A program made the translations under genes and the position numbers. 64,000 nt of DNA from Warburgia ugandensis (lineage: Eukaryota > Streptophyta > Magnoliopsida > Canellales > Canellaceae): NCBI GenBank assembly GCA_035236585.1, contig CP141134.1, positions 21,258,414 through 21,322,413 on the forward strand, given 5' to 3'. The notes under the pieces were generated by a model that was given only the letters and a program-made list of their open reading frames with translations, was not told the DNA's origin and ran no database searches. Of this stretch, positions 38,537 to 50,879 are shown piece by piece. How positions within the stretch are numbered: the first letter of the stretch is position 1; each line of letters starts with the position of its first letter.

Positions 38537-39961
38537 CAAGCTATGCTTGGTAGGGGAGTTTAAGAAGCATGCTAAATCTTAAGATACATTACTTATTCAA
38601 TAGTAATGAGAATATTAATTTCCATAGCAATTAAGTTAAATTGAATTTACAATAAGTTTCATATCTCAATAACCCATTAGTAAGCCAAATATCTACATGT
38701 TTTCATCATTCTTAATAATTCCATTGATAAATCAAATATCTTTACTTATTATTTATCATCAAATAAACACTTCAATTCTATGAACCATACTCTGCATACA
38801 ATTCTACCCATTCCCTAACCCACATGCAAACATATATGAAACTATCCCCTCAATCATATTAATATAACAATAATACACATATATGAAATTTATTAAAGGA
38901 CATACAAAATTATGAATATAATCAACGTCACCTAATTTGTATTCCCAAACTATACTGGTTTTCAAAATCATATCCCTCTTCATATGAGTTTCATAATTAT
39001 CCAGCTACTACTGGTATATCAATATAATCCTCCTACCCCTCACCATACGGGGTCCACAATCCTCCAGCCATTGGTGGGAAAACAATGCAAGGCATATCAT
39101 CATGCTGTATCATATAAAGCATCTCATAATGACATCATATATATATGTCCCGTGGGCAGAATGCACAATGAATACAATATTGTCCTCTTTGGGTCCCTCA
39201 CAACTGCCTGGCCCTCACACTGCCTCACCAGCATCTTTTGGGCACTCCAGTGTCTTTTGGAAACCCTCAAAGATATGCACCATAGTGCATCAAATATAAG
39301 GACTACTATGCATGCAGTCAGAATCCGTACAGTGCGGCTGGATAACTGCTCAATAATCCACCTATACCATACTCGGTGGAAATCACAATATCCATGTCCC
39401 CATGGGGAGGACCATGGCTGTCACAGTGGGGGTCTTCCCATGATTGCCCCACCCGACTTTTTGCAACATAACATAATAAATTTCGGAGAGCGGGTGGCCA
39501 AACCCTCATAACTCTCCTAGCATAGCATCCCCAGGCCTATGCCTGTCTAAAACAAAACTCTCAGGCATCTATGCCCAGATGTAAAATAATCATAATAGTA
39601 GGTAATTCGCTTGTTCATATATTTTATAACAAGAATAACATCCTCACTTATTTGGTGATAACCCACCAAGGATGTGTCCTATAATCTAGACTCATACATC
39701 ATGAATACTGACATGGTACCCATGTACCATAAACATAATTTCACAATTCACATACATGATATACAAGGCATAAGCATCAATTATAACATCCAATTCTTTT
39801 AATTACATTATTTTTATCATTACAATTTAAAGCATGTAGAATATAAATCATACCATTTGAATTTCATAACATCTATAAGCAGAAATAAAATCATGTTTAT
39901 AACATGCATCTTATGATTTAGGCATGCAGTCTTAAATTTCCACCTACCTCGCCTGGTGAGT

Positions 39962-40162
39962 TCATCCAATGTCCGCTAGCTGATGGACGACGTTCGCGGT
40001 CTCTAAGATCCCATGGCTATGACAATTACATCTTATTGTTGGTTGAACATTTGACTGCTCCCCGAATGAGCATACATATGAGATTTCTGCATCATCAAAG
40101 GTAGAAGTTGAGCCTTCTGCAAGATGATTATACATTGCACTAGACTTCCTTTGCCTTTTCAT
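39962..40162 (-). other. Coding-like stretch in element 5 LTR, origin unknown
   Basis: A 66-codon minus-strand frame (begins MKRQRKSSAMYNHL, contains FDDAEISYVCSFGEQ) with ordinary protein composition, also present though altered in the other LTR near 46,440-46,640. It adjoins the segment that carries snurportin-like sequence in the longer LTR. It may be a further captured host exon. I do not recognise the family. Confidence 0.3.
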
Positions 40163-40709
40163 TAGCTTTCATGCTTCTCGATTATCCATTCAAGAAGCAT
40201 CAAATAAGCTAGAGAACCAGTGTTCTAAACCCTCTGCCCACGTTGGAGAAAAGAGTATGCTACCAGTGAAAGGCAGCCCAGGAGATCGGAGACGGAGAAG
40301 ATGAGAGATATGGTAGGGGTTTTCGGTGGTGGTCAGTGGCCCTTGCCATTGACGCCTCCTGAGACTGGAAATGAGATGAGCAGAGAGAAGGAAGAATAGT
40401 GGGGGGTTTTCATGTGGCCAACTGGAGGAAAAATCATTAGTGCAGGAAAGGGGGAAGAAAAGAATGGGAAAGAGGAGGCTATGTGCATGGGGAGGTTGGA
40501 GGAGGTTTTCTGTGTTTGAGAACAGATCATACGATCTGTCTTTTGGAAAACCACTAAGGAAGCGGGTTTGGGATCGCCGGATTCTACATGTTTCCAATTT
40601 CCCCCTTGTTTTCTCTCTTTGGTTCACAACGGAAGAGAGAGAGAAACCCTCCATGTCGTCGAGTTTGCATTTCGTTTGGGATTGCCGAGGTAGGGTTTTC
40701 AAGGTTGGA

Positions 40710-40733
40710 AGAACAGATCGTGGGATCTGTTCT
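40710..40733. other. 10-bp stem hairpin in element 5 LTR
   Basis: AGAACAGATC and GATCTGTTCT flank GTGG. A sister copy, AACAGATC/GATCTGTC, lies at 40,519-40,538. Versions with one mismatch occur in the other LTR. Confidence 0.6.
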
Positions 40734-40818
40734 TTCTCTCACCGGTGGAAGATCCGAGCAAGGGAAACTCGTTGTGCCAATGGAAGATCAAAGCAGGCAA
40801 AAGCCCTGGGTTTTGCCC

Positions 40819-40931
<113 letters not shown>

Positions 40932-43564
40932 ACCCGACTTTTCGTCGGGTTTGCAACGTGAGGGGGGGGGGTGCCAATATCAATTTGGCCCCCTCCCGTA
41001 AATGGTGTTCTTTGGTTTTTTTCTTTCTTTCTTTCTTTTAATTACCATATTGCCCTTGATTTCAAAGGCTCATAACTTCTTCATGCGGGCTCTGTTTTGA
41101 GCGTTCTTTGGCTTGTTGGATTCCGTTTTCCGAGCACTATCTAATGGTTTTATTAGTTCCAAATTATACTTCTATAAAAAGGATAAAAAAATTTTGGGGT
41201 TGTTACAATCTTCCCTCAGAGAAATTTCGTCCTCGAAATTTTTTGCCATCATTACCTTCTTCCCTCAGAGAATTTCATCTTAAAAATTCTCTTCATAATA
41301 TCTTTCCAACAACTTTAATAGTATTCTCATCTCATTGTAAATTTAGAGTTATATAATTACTTCAATAAAACGTCAATCCTCAAAATATGAATGATTTTAA
41401 ACTTAAACTAGATATTCTGTCACTTAATAGAGCAGCTTTTCTATCTACAATAAGCAATAGAATCACTTTTGCTGCGTACTCTGATAACAGCCTTTACTTG
41501 ATAATCCATCAAAATCAAAATTTTCTGACTGAACTTTTCTTTCATTTCAAGTTCCAAATTCCTTTCTTTATAATGATTCCTAGAACACAGATTTTTTTTT
41601 TCTCCAACTCAACCTATCTATTTCCTTATCCATATAAATCTGTACACTAACTTCAAACATTGAATATATAATTCTCACTTAAAGATAATCCCTTTTTGCA
41701 TATGCTTAGCCAATTCTAACCTTATGAAACTACCTATCTTCAAAATTCCAAGTATCATATTTCTGACAAAATTTCGGCAGAGTCTCCTCTATTTTTTGGA
41801 CTTATGCATTTAACGCATGCGATTGCGATACACTTGGTAAACACTTTAATGACAATAATACATCCATGAGACTCTGTCTCACCCATTCCATCATTCACAA
41901 AAGTAACATTAATCATTCATCCACAATTAATATATATCTTAGAGACTCTGTCTCCTTACATTCTCCACATTACCATAATAGAACAAATCCTAATGCTATA
42001 AGAATTACTTACCCATTTCTACAACTTCATGCATAATATCCAAGTTCTTCAATGGTATTGTACCAATTCATTATAAAATCATCAATTGATAAATGTTTAA
42101 TCACAATTATCATCATCATCATCAACCATATATAATTGAAGATTTTCATATTATCCACAATCTTCTATCAAAATCCATCATAAATTTGCATTGATTTAGA
42201 ACTATGAAAATTTACAATCCCAACTATAACTCAAAAATCTAATCACTAGAATGAATCTTAATTTAATTCTATCATCATAGTCTTCGCCCACATAATTTTC
42301 CATCATCTCAGTATATATTCCAACAATTGACTCTTTCATAAACAATCATGTAATATAGAATATCAATTCATATCATAACATTTTAGTCATAAGAATGAAT
42401 AGAATTTTCACAATCATTCATCCATTTCCACATATCAATCCAAACTAAAGGATAGTCATTTAAATCAACAACATAACTAACGTATTCATATTCCATTTTG
42501 CTAGAATCCTATACGACCTTACATTCAGATAATCATAAGCATTCATCTTTAGCTTAAATATAGATACAAACATACAAGTAACCATACTAGAGTCAACACA
42601 TATGATTCAAATTGTAATAACTAAACTTACACCCTTTGGTATATTCATATTCAAAAATAGAAATAACACTTCCAATGTTTCTCAATTGCATATATGAAAC
42701 CACCAACATCTAATGAACAACTAAAATCTCACTAGTTGTGCAATTACAATCAAATACTTAAATAACGCTAACATAGTATCATTTCACTTTACATGATGAT
42801 ACTAAAAGATTTCCATTATTACATACAATACAATTGTTTAGTATGTTCTCCTCTGACATACTATTGAAATGAATTTCCTCACTTCATTTATCAAATAAGG
42901 TTTATCTCTCTTAACTTGAGATATGTAAACACTCTTCATCATCAGAGTCCAAATTCATAGGGTTGATCAATAGCTAGTGGAATAACTGAAAGTCCATCAT
43001 ATCAAATACTGATGGAATGTCTAAATTTCAGACACAACTCACATATCAGTTCTAATCTTTCTTGAAATAAGGTACAAATACAATTCACTTGTTTCCTTAA
43101 AGTATACTACCCATCATAGGTAGTATCTGTTTCTCATAAATCAAGACTCTTATCTTTTATATATCCCATAGATATATTTTTTTTTCAATCTTACATTACA
43201 CATCATTCATAACAATCATAATTACATGTCATCATTCATCATTAATTCACTTTACAACTGATATAATGTAAGATTTTATCATATCTTGTCTTCTACATAT
43301 GAAGACTATTTTATCATAACACATCATTTCATCTTTATAACAATCAACATTGTCTCATAATTTGCAATTCATTTCAATCTTGGTATCATACCCAAGTCTA
43401 TTGTATCACATGAGGATATACTTATCATTCTTTTGATAAGCCTTAATAAACATTTCCTGGAATAAGTCCTTGTACTAGTGACTTATCCATCAATTGGAGT
43501 TATCATCTCAACTCTCTTTTTCAACTTTTCACCAATGCATTCATATTTAGCATAATTATACCTC

Positions 43565-43612
43565 ATCATAAGCATCATCAAGACCTTATCCCACTTAGGG
43601 GTCGGCCATAAC
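43565..43612 (-). mobile_element. RTE LINE 3'-tail relic
   Basis: On the minus strand it reads GGCCGACCCCTAAGTGGGATAAGG-TCTTGATGATG (hyphen inserted only to break the run), the same tail as the LINE ending at 24,931. Only about 45 bp can be recognised, so this is either an extremely truncated insertion or a tail left after decay. Confidence 0.6.
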
Positions 43613-44542
43613 ATATTTCTCATAATTATACATAACGAAAGAATACACAATTCCTTATTTAATTGTAGTATTAATGTGAATCACTTGCTTCTTGAACAGA
43701 TTTGAGATGATACATATATATTTTATAAGCTTCACAATTAGCTTTGTCTTAAAAAAAAAAAATTCTCAATTTTAGAGGTTATTTCATACTCTACTATTGT
43801 AGTAAGTTTCTTGTATTCTTTTCAAGCAATATTGTCTCAACAGATACATTTGTTTCGTTATTTCTAACATACCATTTTTATTTTTGTTTCAAAGTATATG
43901 GTAGTTCTAGCTTCCATTTCAATGGAAGTCTACAATTCTTCTAAGTTTTCTCCTCTTGAACCTATCATTCCTCAATTGTTCATATGTCTCCTCTTTAATT
44001 TACTATTCTTTTGTCATCTCTATTTTAGACTTTTCTATACAAACCAAAACCACATTCAATACATGGTATATAAGCTTTTCTAGCTATCATTTGCCTCTTT
44101 TCAAACTTCCTACTCTTACACTTGGTATACGTGAACAATACATGCCAATGTTGGGTAGTCTATCCTCAAACATTGATACTAGGCATAACTTTTATTAAAT
44201 CTGAGTTAGCACATTTTTCACTACTATAAGTTATGGTATTTTGGGTACCTTATAGATAAAAAGGATATTCTATCACACTCACTTAACTATTTCTACTACT
44301 TGGTTCCCCTGTTTACTATTCTCGATAGTGGAATCACTAATTTCTCAAATCATCTTCCTAGTTGTCATACTAAGGACATCCCCTCATGGTTTACTATTCC
44401 ATGGTACAGTAATTATACTAATTCATTCTTTCTAATACTTAACTAATTCCATCACAATACTACGTGAACTCACTAGATCCTAACCTATACCTGAATTGTA
44501 ATCTTTTTATTGGACATAAAGGGTTGCAAGTGACTGGATGAA

Positions 44543-44558
44543 CTGCTTTGATACCAAC
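44543..44558 (-). other. Element 5 primer-binding site (tRNA-iMet type)
   Basis: On the minus strand GTTGGTATCAAAGCAG follows the 5' LTR directly, matching the TGGTATCAGAGC class with one difference. Confidence 0.8.
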
Positions 44559-46658
44559 TGTGACACCCCGGGTTTTTCATGAAAATTTTTTGTAATTATT
44601 TCAAAAGATGGCGCGCCTCTAACTTTTTAAAATACAAAAACGGTGGAAGATTTCTCTTTGAAATTCATTTTTCCAAAACCCCGGATGTCATCTTCATGCT
44701 CACACTATACATATATACATACATATATATATATATATATATAGTTTTCTAGAAGATAGAAATTTATTTCTGAAAACAGGACTCATCTAGTGGTTCACTT
44801 GTATAACCCCGATAACATTATATTAAATGTCCAATATCCCAATTCAATTGACTAACTACACAATACAAAAGCTTTAGATAAAATGTATACCTGCGCGTAG
44901 AAGTATTGTTGCTGGATTCTGTTTCTTGTGTACATCTTCTGCTATCTTTCTGTATCTGAGATATTATAAACATAAAACATTTACAATATCTCAGCAAGCT
45001 ATGCTTGGTAGGGGAGTTTAAGAAGCATGCTAAATCTTAAGATACATTACTTATTCAATAGTAATTAGAATATTAATTTCCATAGCAATTAAGTTAAATT
45101 GAATTTACAATAAGTTTCATATCTCAATAACCCATTAGTAAGCCAAATATCTACATGTTTTCATCATTCTTAATAATTCCATTGATAAATCAAATATCTT
45201 TACTTATTATTTATCATCAAATAAATACTTCAATTCCATGAACCATACTCTGCATACAATTCTACCCATTCCCTAACCCATATGAAAACATATATGAAAC
45301 TATCCCCTCAATCATATTAATATAACAATAATACACATATATGAAATTTGTTAAAGGACATACAAAATTATGAATATAATCAACGTCACCTAATTTGCAT
45401 TCCCAAACTATACTGGTTTTCAAAATCATATCCCTCTTCATATGAGTTTCATAATTATCCAGCTACTACTGGTATATCAATATAATCCTCCTACCCCTCA
45501 CCATACGGGGTCCACAATCCTCCAGCCATTGGTGGGAAAACAATGCAAGGCATATCATCATGCCATATCATATAAAGCATCTCATAATGACATCATATAT
45601 ATATGTCCCGCGGGCAGAATGCACAATGAATACAATATTGTCCTCTTTGGGTCCCTCACAACTGCCTAGCCCTCACACTGCCTCACCGGCATCTTTTGGG
45701 CACTCTAGTGTCTTTTGGAAACCCTCAAAGATATGCACCATAGTGCATCAAATATAAGGACTACTATGCATGCAGTCAAAATCCGTACAGCGCGCTTGGA
45801 TAACTGCTCAATAATCTACCTATACCATACTCGGTGGAAATCACAATATCCATGTCCCCATGGGGAGGACCATGGCTGTCACAGTGGGGGCCTTCCCATG
45901 ATTGTCCCACCCAACTTTTTGCAACACATACTGCATGGTATCCATAACATAATAAATTTTGGAGAGCGGGTGGCCAAACCCTCATAACTCTCCTAGCATA
46001 GCATCCCTAGACCTATGCCTGTCTAAAACAAAACTCTCAGGCATCTATGCCCGGATGTAGAATAATCATAATAGCAGGTAATTCACCTGTTCAAATATTT
46101 TATAACAAGAATAACATCCTCACTTATTTGGTGATAACCCACCAAGGATGTGTCCTATAACCTAGACTCATACATCATCAATACTGACATGGTACCCATG
46201 TACCATAAATATAATTTCACAATTCACATACATGATGTACAAGGCATAAGCATCAATTATAACATCCAATTCTTTTAATTACATTATTTTTATCATTACA
46301 ATTTAAAGCATGTAGAATATAAATCATACCATTTGAATTTCATAACATCTATAAGCAGAAATAAAATCATGTTTATAACATGCATCTTATGATTTAGGCA
46401 TGCAGTCTTAAATTTCCACCTACCTCACCTGGCGAGTTCATCCATTGTCCACTAACTGATCGACGACGTTCGCAGTCTTTAAGATCTCATGGCTATGACA
46501 ATTGCATCATATTGTTGGTTTAACATTTGACTGCTCCCTGAAAGAGCATACATATGAGATTTCTGCGTCATCAAAGGTAAAAGTTGAGCCTTCTCCAAGA
46601 CGATTATACATTGCAGTAGACTTCCTTTGCCTTTTCATTAACTTTCATGCTTCTTGAT

Positions 46659-47140
46659 TTTGTTTCCTCTCAAGGTTGGACTCCAACATACTGCTTGAAA
46701 AAGCCTGGCTAGACTCCGGTAACATGTAGCAGGCTGAATGGATACTTCAACTCCAGGGCTGACATTTAATCCTATCTTATGATCATCACCATCTCCACAT
46801 TCACAGCCACACTCAAGTGAATTTCATACACCATTATCTCTATTTGAAAGACACCGATCATCGGGAGAGGAGGGTCAAGATGGCTTCTTTAAATGATCTC
46901 TTATAGTTCTCCAACCCCCTACTTCTTCAGCAGGTCTTGAAACATCGTTGATGGTATCTCCAGTTTTAGAATCCTTTTGTCCAAATACTAATAAATCCCT
47001 ACTTGAAAAAAATATGGTCTAGGCATCTAACTCGTTAGCAACCATATTGTTGTCCCATTTGACAAAACCACAAAGCACCGCTTTTTAGCAGGCCATGGAA
47101 AGGCATACCAATCTCGTTTCAAATGAGATGGGATATCGAT
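46659..47140 (-). other. 482-bp segment present in only one LTR of element 5
   Basis: The flanking words 'ttcttgat' and 'atatcgat' meet as 'ttctcgat' in the other LTR, a CGAT-type microhomology that favours a deletion there over an insertion here. Read on the minus strand, the segment has several stretches of protein-like composition continuous with sequence on both sides, again suggesting it is original LTR content. Confidence 0.6.
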
Positions 47141-47170
47141 CATCCATTCAAGAAGCATCAAATAAGATGG
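47045..47170 (-). pseudogene. Captured snurportin-1-like exon fragment
   Basis: The minus strand reads about 42 codons containing LMLLEWMIDIPS, then RDWYAF, then KKRCFVVLSNGTT. This follows snurportin-1 (in animals LMLSEWLIDVPSDL, then EWI, then GKRALIVASRGST) at the start of its m3G-cap-binding domain. Snurportin is the adaptor that imports capped spliceosomal snRNPs into the nucleus. Similarity stops within a few codons after this block, so only part of the domain is here. It lies in the LTR of element 5, partly in the segment missing from the other LTR. It is a transduplicated fragment, not a working gene. The identification is from memory of the family. Confidence 0.6.
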
Positions 47171-47776
47171 AGAACCAGTGTTCTAAACCCTCCACCCACG
47201 TTGGAGAAAAGAGTATGCTGCTAGTGAAAGGCAGCCCAAGAGAACGGAGACGGAGAAGATGAGAGATATGGTAGGGGTTTTCGGTGGTGGTCAATGGCCC
47301 TTGCCATTGACGCCTCCTGAGACTGGAAATGAGACGAGCAGAGAGAAGGAAGAATAGTGGGGGGTTTTCATGTGGCCAACTGGAGGAAAAATCATTAGTG
47401 CAGGAAAGGGGGAAGAAAAGAATGGGAAAGAGGAGGCTATGTGCATGGGGAGGTTGGAGGAGGTTTTCTGTGTTTGAGAACAGATCATACGATCTATCTT
47501 TTGGAAAACCACTAAGGAAGGGGGTTTGGGATCGCTGGATTCTACATGTTTTTGGTTTCCCCCTTGTTTTCTCTCTTTGGTTCACAACGGAAGAGAGAGA
47601 GAAACCCTCCATGTCGTCGAGTTTGCATTTCGTTTGGGATTGTCGGGGTAGGGTTTTCAAGGTTGGAAGAACAGATCGTGGGATCTATTCTTTCTCTCAC
47701 CGGTGGAAGATCCGAGCAAGGGAAACTCGTTGTGCCAATGGAAGATCGAAGCAAGCAAAAGCCCTAGGTTTTGCCC

Positions 47777-47891
<115 letters not shown>

Positions 47892-48168
47892 GACCCGACT
47901 TTTCGTCGGGTTTGCAACGTGAGGGGGGGGTGCCAATATCAATTTGGCCCCCTCCTGTAAATGGTGTTCTTTGGTTTTTTTTTTTTTCTTTCTTTTAATT
48001 ACCATATTGCCCTTGATTTCAAAGGCTCATAACTTCTTCATACGGGCTCTGTTTTGAGCGTTCTTTGGCTTGTTGGATTCCGTTTTCCAGCACTATCTAA
48101 TGGTTTTATTAGTTCCAAATTATACTTCTATAAAAAGGATTAAAAAAATTTGGGGTTGTTACATCGTC

Positions 48169-48960
48169 CTAGTTTCCCTTCCAATCTACTGCACAAGCTC
48201 GTAGCATGTCCTCAAGTGTCTAAATCATCCTCTCTGACTGTCCATCAGTTTTGGATGAAATGTTGTATTGAATCTTGTAGTCGTGCCTAGTTCCTCTTGT
48301 ACACTTTGCCAAAAGTGGAATGTGAAATGATTATCTCTATCAGATATGATAGGCAAAGGAACTCCATGTTGACTCACTATCTCTTTGATGTAAAGTTTCG
48401 CCAAACTCTCTAAAGACTGCCTCTATCTTACTAGTAGGAAGTGTGCTGATTTGGTCAATCTATCCACAATGACCCAAATCATATCATGTCTGCTAGTGGT
48501 TTGAGGTAGTCCCACCACTAAGTCCATTGTGATGTGATCCCACTTTCACTCCAGAAGTTCCAAAGTTTGTAGAAGTCCTACTGGTCTAGAAGTTCCAGAG
48601 TTTGTAGAAGTCCTACTGGTCTTTGATGTTCTGCCTTTACCCTTTGACATGTAAGACATCTAGCAATACAATCTCTTATGTCCTTCTTTATTCCATTCTA
48701 CCAAAAACTTTGTTTCAGATCTTGATACATCTTAGTACCACCAGGATGAATGGCGTACTTTGATGTATGTGCTTCTTTCAATAATTCTTGTCTTAGACCA
48801 TCTGTAGAAGGTACTACCAATCTACCTTGAAATCTTATGCTTCATCAGTTTCTTTACTGAAGCCTTTACTACCCACCAATGCTTGTGTCTCCTCACAATC
48901 CTTTTGTGCTTGGAGAATTTGATCTGTAAACAATGATCTTATTGATATGTTCATCAACAC
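48169..48960 (-). pseudogene. Element 4, integrase core region
   Basis: The minus strand shows the gypsy integrase core, with 'HITMDLVVGLPQT' and 'WVIVDRLTKSAHFL' around the first catalytic Asp residues. It joins RNA to host DNA during insertion. The right part precedes it in the usual order after RNase H. It is interrupted by element 5 on its left. Confidence 0.8.
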
Positions 48961-48972
48961 TCCATGAGATTT

Positions 48973-49374
48973 TCAACTAAGTGCATTTGCGACCACATTC
49001 ACCTTCCCAGGGTGATAAAGAATTGAAAAGTCATAATCTTTCAAGTATTCTAACCATCGGCGTTGTCTCATATTAAGGTTGCTCTGCTTGAATATATAGT
49101 TTAGACTTTTGTGATCTGTGTATACTTCAAACTTTTCTCCATAGAGATAGTGTCGCCAAATCTTAAGTATGAACACCACGGCTGCCAGCTCCAGATCATG
49201 TGTCGGGTAATTTACTTCATGAGTCTTTAGTTGTCTGGATGCATATGCTATAACCCTTCCATGTTGCATCAGTATACACCCTAAGCCTTTTCCTGAAGCA
49301 TCACTATATACTACAAAGCCTCCTGTACCCGAGGGCAATGCCAAAAAAGGAGTTGACGTAAGCCTCTTCTTCAA
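48973..49374 (-). pseudogene. Element 4, RNase H region
   Basis: A 133-codon stretch with the RT-connection/RNase H signature: [18 protein letters not shown], '[13 protein letters not shown]', '[14 protein letters not shown]', 'RHYLYG', and '[12 protein letters not shown]'. The catalytic DAS, DLELAA and TDH groups are readable. Confidence 0.9.
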
Positions 49375-49395
49375 CTCTTGAAAGGTCTGTTCACA

Positions 49396-50300
49396 CTAGC
49401 TTGTCAACTCAAACTTAGTGTTCTTCCTAGTTAATTTTGTCATTGGCTGATCTATTCTGGAAAACCCTTTTATGAAACATCGGTAATAACCAGCCAATCC
49501 CAAGAAACTTCTAATCTCTGTAATAGTCTTTGGTCGCTCCCACTTCATAATGGCTTCGATTTTTGCAGGATCAACTGAAACTCCTTCCTTTGAAATAATA
49601 TGCCCAAGGAATTGTACTTTATCTAGCCAGAACTCACACTTGTTGAATTTTGCATATAATTGATGCTTCTCTAGTGTGTTAAGTACAATCTTGAGATGTT
49701 CCCTATGTTCCTCCTCATTTGATGAATAAATAAGGATGTCATCAATGAACACTATCACAAACTGGTCTAAATACTTTTGGAATATGCGGTTCATCAAATC
49801 CATGAATGCTGCTAGAGCATTTGTCAGTTCGAATGGCATCACTAGAAACTCGTAATGTCCATATCGGGTCCAAAATGCTGTTTTAGGGATATCCTCATCT
49901 CGTATCCTCAACTGGTGATAACCCGACCTCAAGTTAATCTTTGAGAATACTCTTGCATACTGTAATTGGTCAAAGAGGTCATCAATACATGGTAACAGTA
50001 CTTATTTTTAATTGTAACTCCGTTCAGCATTTGGTAGTCGATACATAGCCGCATAGATCCATCTTTCTTCTTTACGAATAATACTGGAGCTCCCCACAGT
50101 GATACACTTGGCCAAATAAAACCCAGATCTAACAATTCCTGCAACTGTTCCTTGAGTTCTCTCAATTCTGCAGGTGCCATACAGTAGGGCGCCTTTGAGA
50201 TGGGAGCTATACCTGGTACTATCTTGATAGTAAATTCCATCTCTCTTAGGTGGCAATCCTGGTAACTCATCAGGAAACACTCCTCTGAAGTCCCATACAA
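49396..50300 (-). pseudogene. Element 4, reverse transcriptase
   Basis: The minus strand shows '[19 protein letters not shown]', then '[10 protein letters not shown]', '[14 protein letters not shown]' and '[13 protein letters not shown]'. The last is the gypsy form of the YxDD polymerase site. Then '[14 protein letters not shown]' and '[16 protein letters not shown]' follow. Order and spacing match Ty3/gypsy. Confidence 0.9.
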
Positions 50301-50452
50301 CGTCTATGTCCTCTATTTTCTATAGGTATTCCTTCTGAGTCACCATGCTCACTAATTATGCTGTATGGCCCTTGGCCATGAGTCTTGTCACTTTTATCGC
50401 CTATATAATTGGTATTCCTGATGTGTCTAATTGGCCCTAGAATATGTATGTG

Positions 50453-50752
50453 TTACTCTATCTCCTCAAATCGTACTCTCTTCTTTCGACAATCAATTGT
50501 AACTCCATACCTTGACAACCAATCCATACCCAATACGACATCAAAGTTCGTCATATTGAATAGGATTAGGTTAGCTAAAAACTCCCTATCCCCCATTTGA
50601 ATCCCTATATCTTGGACATATTTGTTTGAAATATCTAGTCCTCCATGTGGTATATTGATCTCTATGTTAAATTCTAAAGGTAATACAGTACAATCCAAAG
50701 TTGATGTAAAGTGTTGTGATATGAAAGAATGTGTAGTACCTGAATCTATCAA
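50453..50752 (-). pseudogene. Element 4, aspartic protease
   Basis: The minus strand reads a 99-codon retropepsin-like stretch with the active-site DSG in 'MIDSGTTHSFIS' and the downstream 'VVLGMDWLSRYGVTIDC' block. It processes the polyprotein in related elements. Confidence 0.88.
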
Positions 50753-50879
50753 TACTCTAGCAAATTGACCAAGAATGGGTAAAGTACCTTCAATGACTGC
50801 ATTTGAAGCTCTGGCTTGCTTGGTAGTCAGGGCAAAAACCCATCCCTGACCACGTGGTAAAATCTCTTGTTTCTAAGGT

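Larger units (their letters stand above)
41208..44558 (-). mobile_element. Element 5 internal region, no coding domains
   Basis: It opens with an antisense polypurine tract (atcttccctcagag) and 'aatttcgtcctcgaaatt', a motif also found beside element 4's 3' LTR. It then runs as AT-rich sequence full of CAT/ATC words. No gag, protease, reverse transcriptase or integrase motif is visible on either strand. An RTE LINE tail relic lies at 43,565-43,612. The right end is a tRNA-iMet primer site. Confidence 0.75.

Noticed and set aside
38984-39511. 175-codon + strand frame repeated at 45,442
   Set aside because: Lies within the LTRs of element 5, antisense to the element, with no recognisable domain.
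40190-40702. 170-codon minus-strand frame, also at 47,148-47,660, conserved in both LTRs of element 5
   Set aside because: LTRs are identical at insertion, so conservation between them is not evidence of coding. No domain was recognised, though part overlaps the snurportin-like region in another frame.
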